A stretch of 64,000 nt of DNA from an uncultured Acetatifactor sp. (GCA_910585665.1 CAJUFI010000007.1:26846-90845); one strand, 5' to 3'. Shown: positions 8,271 to 18,459, counted from the first letter of the stretch. The notes: generated from the sequence alone by a model not told the origin. Translations and numbers: made by a program.

Positions 8271-8987
8271 ATGGGGATGGAATATTTTATAAGCGAAGGG
8301 GAACGCAGGGCATCTGAGAGAAAAATGCTGAAAACAGAAATAAAGAAAACGCAAAACCGTCTCCCAAGAGAATTCTTCACCAGGGACGGCATCACAGTGG
8401 CAAAAGAGCTGCTGGGCAAAATACTGGTGCATGACACGGCTATAGGGACGATCAGGGCCGTCATCACGGAAGTGGAAAGCTACATGGGCGAGTGGGACAA
8501 AGGCTCCCACACCTACGGCGGCAAAAGGACAGAGCGGACCGAGCCTATGTACCACATAGGCGGCGCCTCCTACGTATACCTCATCTACGGCATGTACAGC
8601 TGCATGAACATCGCCGCCATGACCGAGGGGATTCCCCAGGCCGTCCTGATCCGCAGCGTAGAGCCTGCAGACCAGGAATCCAGGGAGAAAATGCTTGCCC
8701 TGCGCCTGAACGAACTGAACAAAAAGCAGCTGAAAAAAGGGAAACCGCCCTACACCCCCGATACTGCCCCGGCATCCTTAAGAAACCACCTGGCTGACGG
8801 CCCCGGCAAAATGTGCATCGCCATGGGCATCTCCAGAGCCGACAACGACATCGACATGGTGGTCAGCGCCAGCTTCTGTGTCACAGAGGGCATCGTGGTA
8901 AAACCGCAGCAGATTCATGCTGCCAAAAGAATCGGCATAGACTACGCGGAAGAAGCTGCCGATTACCTGTGGAGGTTTTATATTTGA
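8271..8987 (+). CDS. 3-methyladenine DNA glycosylase (Mpg/AAG family)
   Basis: 238 residues. It carries PREFFTRDGITVAKELLGK, the catalytic region ITEVESYMGEWDKGSHTYGG (Glu of EVESY activates water), the base-flipping segment YVYLIYGMYSCMNI, and LADGPGKMCIAMGI. The enzyme removes alkylated purines and leaves abasic sites. It lies immediately after exonuclease III and is probably cotranscribed with it. The N-terminus is uncertain: ATG at 8271 has only GAGG close by, and ATG at 8325 would give 220 residues and still keep all motifs. Confidence 0.92.
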   Translation: MGMEYFISEGERRASERKMLKTEIKKTQNRLPREFFTRDGITVAKELLGKILVHDTAIGTIRAVITEVESYMGEWDKGSHTYGGKRTERTEPMYHIGGASYVYLIYGMYSCMNIAAMTEGIPQAVLIRSVEPADQESREKMLALRLNELNKKQLKKGKPPYTPDTAPASLRNHLADGPGKMCIAMGISRADNDIDMVVSASFCVTEGIVVKPQQIHAAKRIGIDYAEEAADYLWRFYI

Positions 8988-9024
8988 GACATAAACCATT
9001 TCCCTGGCCTGTTTGAACCAAAAA

Positions 9025-9067
9025 GAGGGTACATTCCCTGCGGCTCTGCGGTGGGGAATGTACCCTC
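9025..9067. terminator. Strong hairpin before addB; T-tract only on the minus strand
   Basis: GAGGGTACATTCCC at 9025-9038 pairs perfectly with GGGAATGTACCCTC at 9054-9067. AAAAAG precedes it and no T-run follows, so as an intrinsic terminator it would work only leftward. On the plus strand it may protect mRNA ends or attenuate addB. Confidence 0.5.
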
Positions 9068-9109
9068 CAGGGGAACGCACCCTCCAAATGAAAGAAAGGA
9101 TCCCGTCAC

Positions 9110-12100
9110 ATGAGCCTACAATTCTACTTCGGCCCCTCCGGGGCCGGCAAAAGCCGCACCCTGTATCAGGAAATCGTCCAGCGGGCCAGCCGGTCCCCCA
9201 AGCAGAACTTCCTGATCATCGTCCCCGACCAGTTCACCATGCAGACCCAGAAAGACCTGGTGCTCCTGGCTCCCCAGGGCGGCATCCTGAACATTGACGT
9301 CCTAAGCTTCGGACGCCTGGGCCACCGCATCCTGGAGGAAGTAGGCGGCCAGGAAATCCCCGTGCTGGACGACACCGGCAAAAGCCTGGTGCTCCAGAAG
9401 GTGGCCGCGAACCTGAAAGGAGACCTGCCCACCCTGGGCGGCTTCCTCCACAGACAGGGCTACATCCACGAGGTGAAAAGCGCCATCTCCGAATTCATGC
9501 AGTACGGCATCGGCGCGGAGGAGGTGGAGCAGCTCATCGACTTCGCCGGGAAGCGGGGAGCCCTGGTACAGAAACTGAAAGACCTGCAGACCCTGTACAA
9601 AGGCTTCCTGGAATACATCCACGGCAACTTCATCACCACGGAGGAGACCCTGGACGTGCTCTGCCGTTCCCTGTCCAAGTCCAGGCTTCTGCCGGGAAGC
9701 GTGGTGGTCTTTGACGGCTTCACAGGCTTTACGCCCATCCAGGTGAAAGTGATTTCCGGGCTCATGGCTCTCTGCGGCGAAGTCATCGTCACCCTGACCC
9801 TGGGGGAGGAGGAGAACCCATACATACAGAACGGCGAGCAGAACCTGTTCCACCTGAGCAAAAAGACCGTGGCTGACCTGTGCAGACAGGCGGAAGCCCT
9901 ATCCGTGGAGCGCAGACAGGACAGATTCATCCTGCCGGTTCATTCCGCGGCAGGACAGGAAGGTACCGAGCAGCTTTCCGGTATCCAATATAATGCCCTC
10001 CACCGCTTTTGCGGCGCCCGGGCCCTGCGCCACCTGGAGAGATACTTGCTCCGCTACGGCGTCCACCCCTACGAAGGAGAGCAGCAGGAAATCAAGCTGT
10101 TCGAGACCACCAATCCCAAGGAGGAGGTGCGCCAGACCGGCCTGGAAATCTGTCGGCTCATCCGGGAGGAAGGACTTGCCTTCCGGGATATAGCGGTCAT
10201 CCTGGGAGACCTGGCGGGTTACGCCCCCTACGTGGAGACAGAGTTCGCCCAGATGGAGATTCCCTGTTACATCGACCGCACCAGGGGAATCACCCTGAAT
10301 CCCATGATTGAGTACATCAAAAGCGCCCTGGAACTGTACGAAAAGGATTTCTCCTACGAAGCGGTGTTCCATTACCTGAGGAGCGGCCTGGCAGACTTCG
10401 ATTGGGAAGAGGTAGACCGGCTGGAAAATTACTGTCTGCAGACCGGCATCAAAGGCTACCGCAACTACAGCCGTCTCTTCACCCGCAAGACCCCAGAGAT
10501 GAAGGGCGCACCCGGGATGGAGAGCACGCCCGGTATGAAGGGCGAGGAAGAACTTGCGCAGCTGAATGCTCTCCGGGAGCGGATGATGGAGCAGATTGGG
10601 ATGCTGCACCTGAAAGGCAAAGAACCCGTAAAGACCTACGTGAACTGCCTGTACGACTTCCTGGTGCAGAACCGGGTGCAGCAGAAGCTTTCGGCATTCC
10701 AGAGCCGTTTCGAGGAAGCGGGGGAGCTGGTGCGGGCCAAAGAATATGCCCAGATCTACCGCCTGGTGATGGAACTTTTAGACCAGATCTACGCCCTGTT
10801 AGGCGAGGAGGAGATTCCCATAAGGGAGTTTTCTGAAATCCTGGAGGCGGGCTTCGGCGAGATACAGGTGGGCACCATCCCCCAGAACGTGGACAGAGTG
10901 CTGGTGGGGGACATGGAGCGTACCAGGCTGCAGCAGGTGAAGGTGCTCTTCTTCCTGGGGGTCAACGACGGCAATATCCCCAAAGGGGCATCCAAGGGCG
11001 GCATCATATCGGACATGGACAGGGAATTCCTGCGGGAGTCCAGACTGGAACTGGCCCCCAGCCCCAGGCAGCAGATGTACATCCAGAGATTCTATCTCTA
11101 CCTGAACCTGACCAAGCCCTCCGGGAGGCTCTACCTGTCCTATTCCAAGGTGAACAGCGCCGGAAAGTCCCTCCGGCCCGCCTACCTGGTGGACACGGTG
11201 CGGAGACTGTTCCCCGGATTGGCCGTGCAGTATCCCCAGACCAAGGCGCCCCTGGAACAGATCGTCACCGGTCAGGAGGGAGCCGGATATCTGGCGGAGG
11301 GCCTGCGGGAGTATGTGGAAGGCATGCTGCCCCCCGAGAGAGAACAGGATTTCTTCACCATCTACCAGGTCTACGGGGCGGAGGGGCTTCGGGAGAAGCG
11401 GGATTTCCTCACGGAAGCTGCCTTTCGCCGGTACCAGGACAGGGGGCTGTCCGCGGCGGTGGCCAGGGCCCTGTACGGCCTGGAGCTGGAAAACAGCGTC
11501 ACCCGGCTGGAGACCTACGCGGCATGCGCCTACAGGCATTTTCTGCAGTATGGGCTGACGCTGCAGGAGCGGAAGGAATTCTCCTTCGAATATGTGGACA
11601 TGGGAAACGTGTACCACGCGGTGCTGGAACAGTTCGCGGAGAAGCTGAAGGAAAAGGGCTATACCTGGTTCGATTTCCCGGAGGACTTCGCGGGTGAATG
11701 TGTGAAGGAAGCGCTGGAGCGCTGCGCGGCAGACTACGGCAGCACCGTCCTGTACAGCAGCGCCAGGAACGAATACGCCGTCACCAGGATGGGGCGCATC
11801 CTGACCCGCACGGTATTGACCTTGCAGAAACAGCTGCAGAAGGGGAGCTTCGTGCCGGAGTCCTTCGAGCTTTCCTTCCATTATGCCGACAACCTGGAGA
11901 GCGTCAACGTAGCCCTGTCAGAGCGGGAGAAAATGCGTCTCCGGGGCCGGATCGACAGAATCGATGTGGCAGAGGATGAGAAGAATGTCTATGTCAAAGT
12001 CATCGACTACAAGTCCGGCCACAAAAAATTCGACCTGGCGGCCCTGTACTACGGGCTGCAGCTGCAGCTGGTGGTATACATGAACGCCGCTGCGGAAGTG

Positions 12101-12604
12101 GAGACCAAAAGGCACCGGGGAAAGGAAATCGTGCCCGCGGCTCTGCTCTATTACCGGATTGATGACCCCTCCGTGGAGACCGCCGTGGAACTGACCCCGG
12201 AGGAAATCAATGAGGAGATCGGAAAGAAGCTGCGCATGAACGGCGTGGTGAACAGCGCGCCCGGCATCGTGGAACTGCTGGACAAGGATATGGGCGACAA
12301 ATCGGACGTGATTCCCGTGGAGCGTAAAAAGGACGGCAGCTTCTCCGCCCGTTCCTCGGTGCTGGACGGGGAGGAGCTGAAGACAGTATCCGACTACGTG
12401 AGCCGCAAAATCGCGGAGATCGGCAGAGAGATTCTGGATGGGACGATTTCCTTGAACCCTTATGAGAAGGGTCCAGAGGAAGCCTGTACTTACTGTGCCT
12501 ATAAGAAAGTATGCGGCTTCGAGCCCGCCATGCCCGGATGCGCCAGACGCAAGCTGGAGGACATGGACAGAGAGGAAGCGCTCAGGCGGATGGCGGAGAC
12601 ATGA
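9110..12604 (+). CDS. addB: ATP-dependent helicase/nuclease subunit B (AddB)
   Basis: 1164 residues, normal for AddB. Walker A GPSGAGKS is at residues 7-14. The C-terminal RecB-type nuclease motif VIDYKSG is near 964. The four-cysteine iron-sulfur site is formed by Cys about 805 (ETYAACAYRH) and the C-terminal CTYCAYKKVC...GC cluster near 1125-1140. With AddA it processes double-strand breaks for recombination. AAAGGATC precedes the ATG by 6 bp. The expected partner addA does not follow; a chimeric gene scrap begins 59 bp downstream. Confidence 0.93.
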   Translation: MSLQFYFGPSGAGKSRTLYQEIVQRASRSPKQNFLIIVPDQFTMQTQKDLVLLAPQGGILNIDVLSFGRLGHRILEEVGGQEIPVLDDTGKSLVLQKVAANLKGDLPTLGGFLHRQGYIHEVKSAISEFMQYGIGAEEVEQLIDFAGKRGALVQKLKDLQTLYKGFLEYIHGNFITTEETLDVLCRSLSKSRLLPGSVVVFDGFTGFTPIQVKVISGLMALCGEVIVTLTLGEEENPYIQNGEQNLFHLSKKTVADLCRQAEALSVERRQDRFILPVHSAAGQEGTEQLSGIQYNALHRFCGARALRHLERYLLRYGVHPYEGEQQEIKLFETTNPKEEVRQTGLEICRLIREEGLAFRDIAVILGDLAGYAPYVETEFAQMEIPCYIDRTRGITLNPMIEYIKSALELYEKDFSYEAVFHYLRSGLADFDWEEVDRLENYCLQTGIKGYRNYSRLFTRKTPEMKGAPGMESTPGMKGEEELAQLNALRERMMEQIGMLHLKGKEPVKTYVNCLYDFLVQNRVQQKLSAFQSRFEEAGELVRAKEYAQIYRLVMELLDQIYALLGEEEIPIREFSEILEAGFGEIQVGTIPQNVDRVLVGDMERTRLQQVKVLFFLGVNDGNIPKGASKGGIISDMDREFLRESRLELAPSPRQQMYIQRFYLYLNLTKPSGRLYLSYSKVNSAGKSLRPAYLVDTVRRLFPGLAVQYPQTKAPLEQIVTGQEGAGYLAEGLREYVEGMLPPEREQDFFTIYQVYGAEGLREKRDFLTEAAFRRYQDRGLSAAVARALYGLELENSVTRLETYAACAYRHFLQYGLTLQERKEFSFEYVDMGNVYHAVLEQFAEKLKEKGYTWFDFPEDFAGECVKEALERCAADYGSTVLYSSARNEYAVTRMGRILTRTVLTLQKQLQKGSFVPESFELSFHYADNLESVNVALSEREKMRLRGRIDRIDVAEDEKNVYVKVIDYKSGHKKFDLAALYYGLQLQLVVYMNAAAEVETKRHRGKEIVPAALLYYRIDDPSVETAVELTPEEINEEIGKKLRMNGVVNSAPGIVELLDKDMGDKSDVIPVERKKDGSFSARSSVLDGEELKTVSDYVSRKIAEIGREILDGTISLNPYEKGPEEACTYCAYKKVCGFEPAMPGCARRKLEDMDREEALRRMAET

Positions 12605-12662
12605 GCGCTATCGGGTGATGGTACAGGGCTGTGTTTCGCCGTTGTGGTTTTGGAGGATGTTT

Positions 12663-12914
12663 ATGTATCGGCTCATTATAGCGGAGGATGAGAGATTCGT
12701 CCGCAAAGAACGGACAAAATCAATCTCAAAAAAGAGAAAAAGACTGAAGAAAGGGCAGAAACGACTTCTGCTTCTGGTGCTGCCCTTTGTGGCCTATTTC
12801 GTCATCTTTTCCTACATTCCCATTGCGGGCTGGGCGCTGGCTTTCATGAATTACAAGCCGGGCATCCCCCTGTCGGAGCCGCGGGCAGCGTTCGTGGGAC
12901 TTTGGGAAAGGTAG
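12663..12914 (+). pseudogene. Chimeric remnant: response-regulator start joined to sugar permease N-terminus
   Basis: 83 codons with a good GGAGG site. The first residues, MYRLIIAEDERFVRK, are a typical start of a YesN-type response regulator. After about codon 16 the frame continues as a basic stretch, then LPFVAYFVIFSYIPIAGW and AFMNYKPGIPL, the first membrane segment of an LplB-like ABC sugar permease, and it stops after FVGLWER. Neither family is complete. It looks like a deletion scar that joined two genes, in the place where addA usually lies. Confidence 0.7.
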
Positions 12915-12928
12915 GGGCAACTTTTGTC

Positions 12929-12957
12929 TTGACAAACTATGACAATATGGATATAAT
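12929..12957 (+). promoter_or_regulatory. Consensus sigma-A promoter for the MBOAT operon
   Basis: TTGACA, a 17-bp spacer, TATAAT: a perfect match to consensus, about 70 bp before the MBOAT start. Confidence 0.88.
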
Positions 12958-13025
12958 AAGAATGTTCAGCCATATGGAATCAGAAGCATGGCTGGGTAAA
13001 ATGTGAAGGATAGGCAGGGAATAGA

Positions 13026-14504
13026 ATGCTGTTTAATTCCATAAACTTTCTTGTTTTTTTCCCGGTTGTCGTATTCATTTTTTTTATGATTCCAAAGAAA
13101 TGCAGATATCTTTGGCTGTTAGCTGCCAGTTATTATTTCTATATGTGCTGGAATGCGAAGTATGTGATTCTTATATTTTCTTCTACTCTAGTGACTTGGA
13201 TTGCCGGGTGGCTTGTCTCTGTGTGCAAGACCCATCGGAAATGGATGCTGGGCGGAAGCCTGCTCTTCAATCTGGGGCTGCTCTTTTTTTTCAAATATTT
13301 CGATTTCTTCTGGGAAGCCTGGGGCAAGGTCTTTTCCATGGTGGGGGGAAGGCTGCCGGACAAGCCCTTTGATGTGTTGCTGCCGGTGGGGATTTCCTTC
13401 TACACATTCCAGGCGCTGGGCTACATGCTGGATGTATACCGGGGAAAGATAGAGCCGGAGAAGAATTTCTTCCGCTATGCCCTGTTCGTGTCTTTTTTTC
13501 CACAGTTGGTGGCCGGGCCCATTGAACGGTCTGACAGATTGCTGCGGCAGATACACTTTATTGAGAGGATAGATGTATGGAATTATGACAACATCGCCCA
13601 TGGGCTGATGCAGATGGTGTGGGGGCTTTTTCAGAAGATGGTCATTGCGGACCGGGTGGCGGTGATAGTGAATACGGTTTTCGGCAATTACTATATCTAT
13701 GGGACGGTGCCCCTTGTGATTGGCGCGGTGGGGTTCGCGCTGCAGGTTTACTGCGATTTCGCCAGCTATTCGTCCATTGCCATCGGGGCGGCGAAAGTCA
13801 TGGGATTCGACTTGATGGAGAACTTCGATACGCCGTATTTTGCCAGGTCGATTTCCGAGTTCTGGCGGCGGTGGCACATTTCCCTGAGCAGCTGGTTCCG
13901 TGACTATGTGTACATTCCTCTGGGGGGGAACCGCTGCTCCCGTTTGAGAAAATATTTGAATCTGTTTCTCACATTTGTGGTCAGCGGCTTCTGGCATGGG
14001 GCGGGCTGGACGTTTCTGGCATGGGGCATGCTGCACGGGACATATCAGATTGTGGGAGATTTGACGAAAGGATGCAGGCAGAAGGTCAATGCGTTCCTCC
14101 ATACGAAGACGGAAAGCTTCAGCTACAAAGCTGCGCAGACGGTGATTACCTTTGCCCTGGTGGACGTGGCATGGATTTTCTTCCGCGCGGGAGGGATCAG
14201 GGTGTCGTTGGATTATTGCGTGCGCATGGCCACCAAATGGGATCCCTGGTCGCTCTTTAACGAGGAAGTATACTCCCTGGGACTGAATCGGTTCGAGTGC
14301 AATATCCTGGCTGCGGGGACAGCGGTTCTTCTGCTGGTGGATTTGGTTCGATATAAGAAGAGACAGACTTTCTCAGAATTCCTGGCAGAGCAGTGCATCT
14401 GGTTCCGCTGGGGCGTTCTGCTGGCTATGCTGGCGGCGATTCTTGTCTTTGGGATGTATGGCATACAGTTTGATTCGAAGCAGTTTATCTATTTTCAGTT
14501 TTAG
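13026..14504 (+). CDS. MBOAT family O-acyltransferase (AlgI/DltB-like)
   Basis: 492 residues with about 10 hydrophobic segments. It starts MLFNSINFLVFFPVVVF and has the family blocks LLPVGISFYTFQALGY, FFPQLVAGPIERSDRLL, and the active-site SGFWHGAGWTFLAWG with the invariant histidine near 324. These enzymes move an acyl group, often acetyl, across the membrane onto an extracellular glycan. A perfect promoter lies upstream and an SGNH-type protein follows, the usual AlgI-AlgJ or PatA-PatB arrangement. Probable job: O-acylation of a wall or surface polysaccharide. The substrate cannot be read from the sequence. Confidence 0.9.
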   Translation: MLFNSINFLVFFPVVVFIFFMIPKKCRYLWLLAASYYFYMCWNAKYVILIFSSTLVTWIAGWLVSVCKTHRKWMLGGSLLFNLGLLFFFKYFDFFWEAWGKVFSMVGGRLPDKPFDVLLPVGISFYTFQALGYMLDVYRGKIEPEKNFFRYALFVSFFPQLVAGPIERSDRLLRQIHFIERIDVWNYDNIAHGLMQMVWGLFQKMVIADRVAVIVNTVFGNYYIYGTVPLVIGAVGFALQVYCDFASYSSIAIGAAKVMGFDLMENFDTPYFARSISEFWRRWHISLSSWFRDYVYIPLGGNRCSRLRKYLNLFLTFVVSGFWHGAGWTFLAWGMLHGTYQIVGDLTKGCRQKVNAFLHTKTESFSYKAAQTVITFALVDVAWIFFRAGGIRVSLDYCVRMATKWDPWSLFNEEVYSLGLNRFECNILAAGTAVLLLVDLVRYKKRQTFSEFLAEQCIWFRWGVLLAMLAAILVFGMYGIQFDSKQFIYFQF

Positions 14505-14518
14505 GAGCAGAATGGAAA

Positions 14519-15934
14519 ATGCGGGTTCGGAATGCGGTGAAGGCAGTTTGTTTTTGTATGGCAGCAGCCATGCTCTATAGCGCCCTTTATGGAGTGTTTT
14601 CCTGGAAAGATACGGGAGGGGCCTATCTCACGAATATGGAGACGTTCTATGGGCTGGAGGAGGATGTGGCGGATGTGCTCTTCTGCGGGAGCAGTCACTG
14701 TTACTGTTCGGTCAATCCGGCAATCCTCTGGGGACAGCATGGAATCGCCGGCTACAATTTGGGCATATCCGGCCAGGATTTCGCAGGTACCTACCATGGC
14801 ATCCGGGAGGCTCTGAAGACCCAGCATCCCAGGGTGATCTGCCTGGAGATGTATGGAAGCGCTTTCGAGGGATATGAGGACAAGGGGAATCTGTACCGCA
14901 ATCTTCTAGGGTACAAGCCTTCCCTGAATTATTGGAATGCGGTGAATGCTCTGGCAAATGGGGAGGAGAAGCAGGCCATTCTGTGGAAATGGCCGATTAT
15001 CCATACACGGTATGCCGAACTGACGGAGCAGGATTTCCGGCCGGACACCATCAGCCGGACTTATATGGGCTACAAGCCGGAGTACGTTTATGAGGATATC
15101 GGGGAGATTCCCCTCTACCAGGTGACGGAGAGCGTGCCAATCGGATATGAGGAGGAGTGGCTCAGGAAGATCATTGAGCTGACCAGGGAGGAGGGAATAG
15201 AGCTGATCTTTTTTCAGGTACCTTATCTGGCAAATGAGCAGTTCCAGAAGCGATGCCGGTATATGAAGGAAATCGCGGCGGAGAACGGCATTCCTGTCCT
15301 GGACATGATGGAGATGCTGGACGAGCTGGGGATGGATACGGCACAGGATTTTATGGACTGGGGCCATTTGAATGAATACGGGGCCCGGAAGGTTTCCGCA
15401 TATATGGGACAATACCTGGCAGAGAACTATGGGCTGGAGGACAAGAGAGGGACAGAAGGGTACGGTCTGTGGGACGAGAATCTGAAGGTGTGGCGGCATC
15501 AAGTCCAGAACCATGACTTGCAGCAGATCACGGATTTGGGAAGCTATCTGACCAATCTGGTCAATCTACAGGACTATACAGTCGTGCTCATAGCAGAGGG
15601 AGAGTTCCCCGGGGAAGCCCTGGAAGGGCTGCGGGAGAAACTGGCCCTGACGGGGGCAGGGGAGAGCTTTCTGGCAGGGGAGAGCGTCTGTGTGGTAAAG
15701 GACGGCGCAGTCCTGTATGAGTCCCCTAAGGAAGGCTGTTTCCGTTTCATGGGAATCGGTGAAAGCGATCTGCTCCTGCACGCGAATGACGGGAAAATGC
15801 ATATCATTGTGGACAGGGTGGAGTATGACAGGGTGGAGTATGGCATCGCCATCGTACTTTATGACAATGTTCTGGGCATGGTGGCTGATGCGGTGGGATT
15901 TCCGGCATGGGGGGAAGGCCCATGTGTGAGATAG
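14519..15934 (+). CDS. SGNH-type acyl-transfer partner protein (AlgJ/DltD-like)
   Basis: 471 residues. One N-terminal membrane anchor is followed by an extracellular domain. FCGSSHCYCSVNP near residues 56-68 carries the nucleophile serine, and DWGHLNEYGARK near 280 supplies the Asp and His of the triad. It lies 14 bp after the MBOAT gene, so MBOAT would export the acyl group and this protein would place it on the glycan. AGGAG lies about 10 bp before the ATG. The last 130 residues look like an extra C-terminal module that I do not recognise. Confidence 0.8.
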   Translation: MRVRNAVKAVCFCMAAAMLYSALYGVFSWKDTGGAYLTNMETFYGLEEDVADVLFCGSSHCYCSVNPAILWGQHGIAGYNLGISGQDFAGTYHGIREALKTQHPRVICLEMYGSAFEGYEDKGNLYRNLLGYKPSLNYWNAVNALANGEEKQAILWKWPIIHTRYAELTEQDFRPDTISRTYMGYKPEYVYEDIGEIPLYQVTESVPIGYEEEWLRKIIELTREEGIELIFFQVPYLANEQFQKRCRYMKEIAAENGIPVLDMMEMLDELGMDTAQDFMDWGHLNEYGARKVSAYMGQYLAENYGLEDKRGTEGYGLWDENLKVWRHQVQNHDLQQITDLGSYLTNLVNLQDYTVVLIAEGEFPGEALEGLREKLALTGAGESFLAGESVCVVKDGAVLYESPKEGCFRFMGIGESDLLLHANDGKMHIIVDRVEYDRVEYGIAIVLYDNVLGMVADAVGFPAWGEGPCVR

Positions 15935-15951
15935 ATAGGAGGCAAGGGGAA

Positions 15952-18459
15952 ATGGGAAAACGCAGAGGGACACTGCTGCTTCTGACAGGGCTGGTTTCGC
16001 TGTTTTGCTGGGCGGGATGCGGCCGCCAGGAGGGAGAGCGGCTGAAGGATTATGGAATCTATCGGGTCGAGGGCGAGGACTCTATGGTGCTGACCCAGTT
16101 TGTGATGGATCTGGCACAGGAGAAGACGGACATCAAACTGAAAAATGTGCCCGGAGACCAGGAGAACTGGATTTCCCTGATATCCCACGAGGAATCGGCC
16201 AACGAGTATGGATATACGGTGGAGCGGATGGACGACAATGCGTTTACCATTGTACGGAACGAAGGGCATCTGTTCTTCCTTGCACGGACGGATCAGGGGA
16301 TGGAACGGGCGTGCCGGTATTTTTTCGGTAATCTGGTAGAGCGGAACGGGGATTTGCTGTTTCCGGAAGGGAGCGTGTATGCGGATACCGGCGCGGGTGT
16401 GAAGGAAGGGGTATGGATTGGGGATGTCCCGATAGAGGAGTATGCCATCCTGTGCGGGGGCAAGGAGGAAAGGCCGGTAGGTGAGGAACTGCGGGATTTC
16501 ATCTATGAGACCACGGGCCGGGCGTTCCTTCCGGTGGAGGTTTCCGGGGAGCGGGCCGGAAAGGGCATTCTGCTGTCCGTGGATCGGGAGGCCCGGGAAG
16601 GGAGCATCACCATAGAAGATGGAAATGTAGTCATCGAGGGCATGGATCTGGAGGGTCTGCGGCACGAAATGCACCTGTTCGTGAATCTTTATCTAGGATG
16701 GATGAACGCGGGGCAGAAGGATGCCTGCATCAGCAACGCTTCCAGGACCATCCATATCCCTTCGGATGTCCGGCAGGCGGAAGAGACCTGGATGGAGGAG
16801 CGGGAAGCGGTGGTGACCCTTTGGAATGTCAATTATGCCGGCGGCGCCTATCTGAACGGGGCTGTCAGCCTGAAGAATAATCTGGTGGATTATTCCCGGG
16901 AGCAGCTTTATGAATATGTGAAAATGCTGCAGTACTGCGGTTTTACAGGAATTCAGGTCACAGAAATGTGCGGTGCCTGGGCCGGAACTGACAATTATGA
17001 GATCCTGCATGAAAAAATCCGCATGATGGCGGACGCGGCGCATTCCCTGGACATGAAATTCACATTATGGGTGTGGGGGGCCAATTTCAGCGACTTTGGC
17101 TGGGTGGACAATACGGCGGTCTATGGCGCTGAGGAGGGAGCGGCGTACGACAATCCCCGGGCCCAGGAGACATTTGAAAAATATTATTCCATCTATGCCC
17201 AGCTGGCTGATTGCTGCGACAGGGTCATCGGACATTACTATGATCCGGGAAGGCTCCACTCTTCCGGGGATGTGGCGAATTACGCAAGGATGCTCCGGGA
17301 CAAGTTCCAGGCGGTGAATCCTGGAATCGATTTCGGCGTGAGCTGCTGGAAAGATTCCTTCAATAAGGAAGTCCTGGTGCAGGTACTGGGTGAGGACGTC
17401 ACATTATACAGCGGCACTTTCAATAATGACCTGGAACAGAATATGGAGTTCCGGCAGATTGTTTCGGAGCTGGGAGCCAATCTGGGGATGTGGTCATGGA
17501 ATGGCTGTGAAATGGAGATAGATCAGCTTGCCCAGATGAACTTCAACCTGGAAATTCTGCGCGAGACGTATCAGACGGCCAGAGCATGCGATGAAGTCAT
17601 GAAACCCTCCTATTGGAGCGAAATGGACAGTTATCATGTGCTGAATGCGTTTTCGCTGTACTGCGCGGGACATTTATTGATCGATCCGGACATCCCGTCG
17701 GAAGACTTGTACCGCCAGATTTCCGTGGCTGTGGCAGGAGAGGAATATGCGGACGCTTTTACGGAAATGCTGCAAATCATACAGGATGCCAGATCAGGGG
17801 ACTCCGCTGACGGTTTTCTGTGGGACAGCGAGGCGTATGTCCTGAAGAGCGATGCCTATCCGGCGGAAAGCATTCTGGAGCGGTGTGAAAGGACTATTCC
17901 GGTGCTGCAGGAAATGATAGACCGCGGTATGGAAACGAACACTTTTCCGTTCCCGATTCCGCTGGGGGACGTCCTGCGGATGATTCTGCCGCATTTGCAG
18001 CAGATCAGGGGGTATGCGCAGTTCCGTCTGGAGCTGGAGGCGCTGGAATCCGCCTGGCAGCAGAGGCAGAGCGCGGAGGATACGGCCCTGGCTTTGAAGG
18101 AGGCGGCAGAGCCGATATCTGACTATAATTGTGTGATTGGCATGTGGGGACAGGTTGAGGCCCGTGCCCAGCGGGAGCTGGTGTTGGAGTTCTGCAGCCG
18201 GACAGGGACGGAAGTGCCGGTTTACCCGGAGTGGGACAGGCAGCGCAAGCAGTTCATCTATGAGCGCATCGTTTCGGACCAGAAGGGGAAGCAGGAACCG
18301 GTGTCAACGGCTGCCCCATATTATCAGTTCGGGTATGCTTATGGCGAGGAGACGGAGCGGCTGATCCGGGAGATGGTGGAAGAGGGGCTTTTGGTGCAAA
18401 AGGAAGATGGGGCTGTTTATTTGGCGGATTGGGAAAAATATATCTATCACTTTGATTAA
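15952..18459 (+). CDS. Lipoprotein with TIM-barrel glycosidase-like domain
   Basis: 835 residues from the ATG at 15952, chosen because AGGAGG lies 9 bp upstream and a clean lipoprotein signal follows (GLVSLFCWAGC). Residues about 30-150 resemble the small alpha/beta domain found before the catalytic barrels of GH20 and GH67 enzymes. Residues about 270-560 look like a barrel: TLWNVNYAGGAYL, FTLWVWGANFSDFGW, HYYDPGRLHSSGD, FGVSCWKDSFN, and LGMWSWNGCEMEID. Its exact family is not recognised. It belongs to the same operon as the MBOAT and SGNH genes (gap 17 bp), so it probably trims or binds the same extracellular glycan. Confidence 0.6.
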   Translation: MGKRRGTLLLLTGLVSLFCWAGCGRQEGERLKDYGIYRVEGEDSMVLTQFVMDLAQEKTDIKLKNVPGDQENWISLISHEESANEYGYTVERMDDNAFTIVRNEGHLFFLARTDQGMERACRYFFGNLVERNGDLLFPEGSVYADTGAGVKEGVWIGDVPIEEYAILCGGKEERPVGEELRDFIYETTGRAFLPVEVSGERAGKGILLSVDREAREGSITIEDGNVVIEGMDLEGLRHEMHLFVNLYLGWMNAGQKDACISNASRTIHIPSDVRQAEETWMEEREAVVTLWNVNYAGGAYLNGAVSLKNNLVDYSREQLYEYVKMLQYCGFTGIQVTEMCGAWAGTDNYEILHEKIRMMADAAHSLDMKFTLWVWGANFSDFGWVDNTAVYGAEEGAAYDNPRAQETFEKYYSIYAQLADCCDRVIGHYYDPGRLHSSGDVANYARMLRDKFQAVNPGIDFGVSCWKDSFNKEVLVQVLGEDVTLYSGTFNNDLEQNMEFRQIVSELGANLGMWSWNGCEMEIDQLAQMNFNLEILRETYQTARACDEVMKPSYWSEMDSYHVLNAFSLYCAGHLLIDPDIPSEDLYRQISVAVAGEEYADAFTEMLQIIQDARSGDSADGFLWDSEAYVLKSDAYPAESILERCERTIPVLQEMIDRGMETNTFPFPIPLGDVLRMILPHLQQIRGYAQFRLELEALESAWQQRQSAEDTALALKEAAEPISDYNCVIGMWGQVEARAQRELVLEFCSRTGTEVPVYPEWDRQRKQFIYERIVSDQKGKQEPVSTAAPYYQFGYAYGEETERLIREMVEEGLLVQKEDGAVYLADWEKYIYHFD

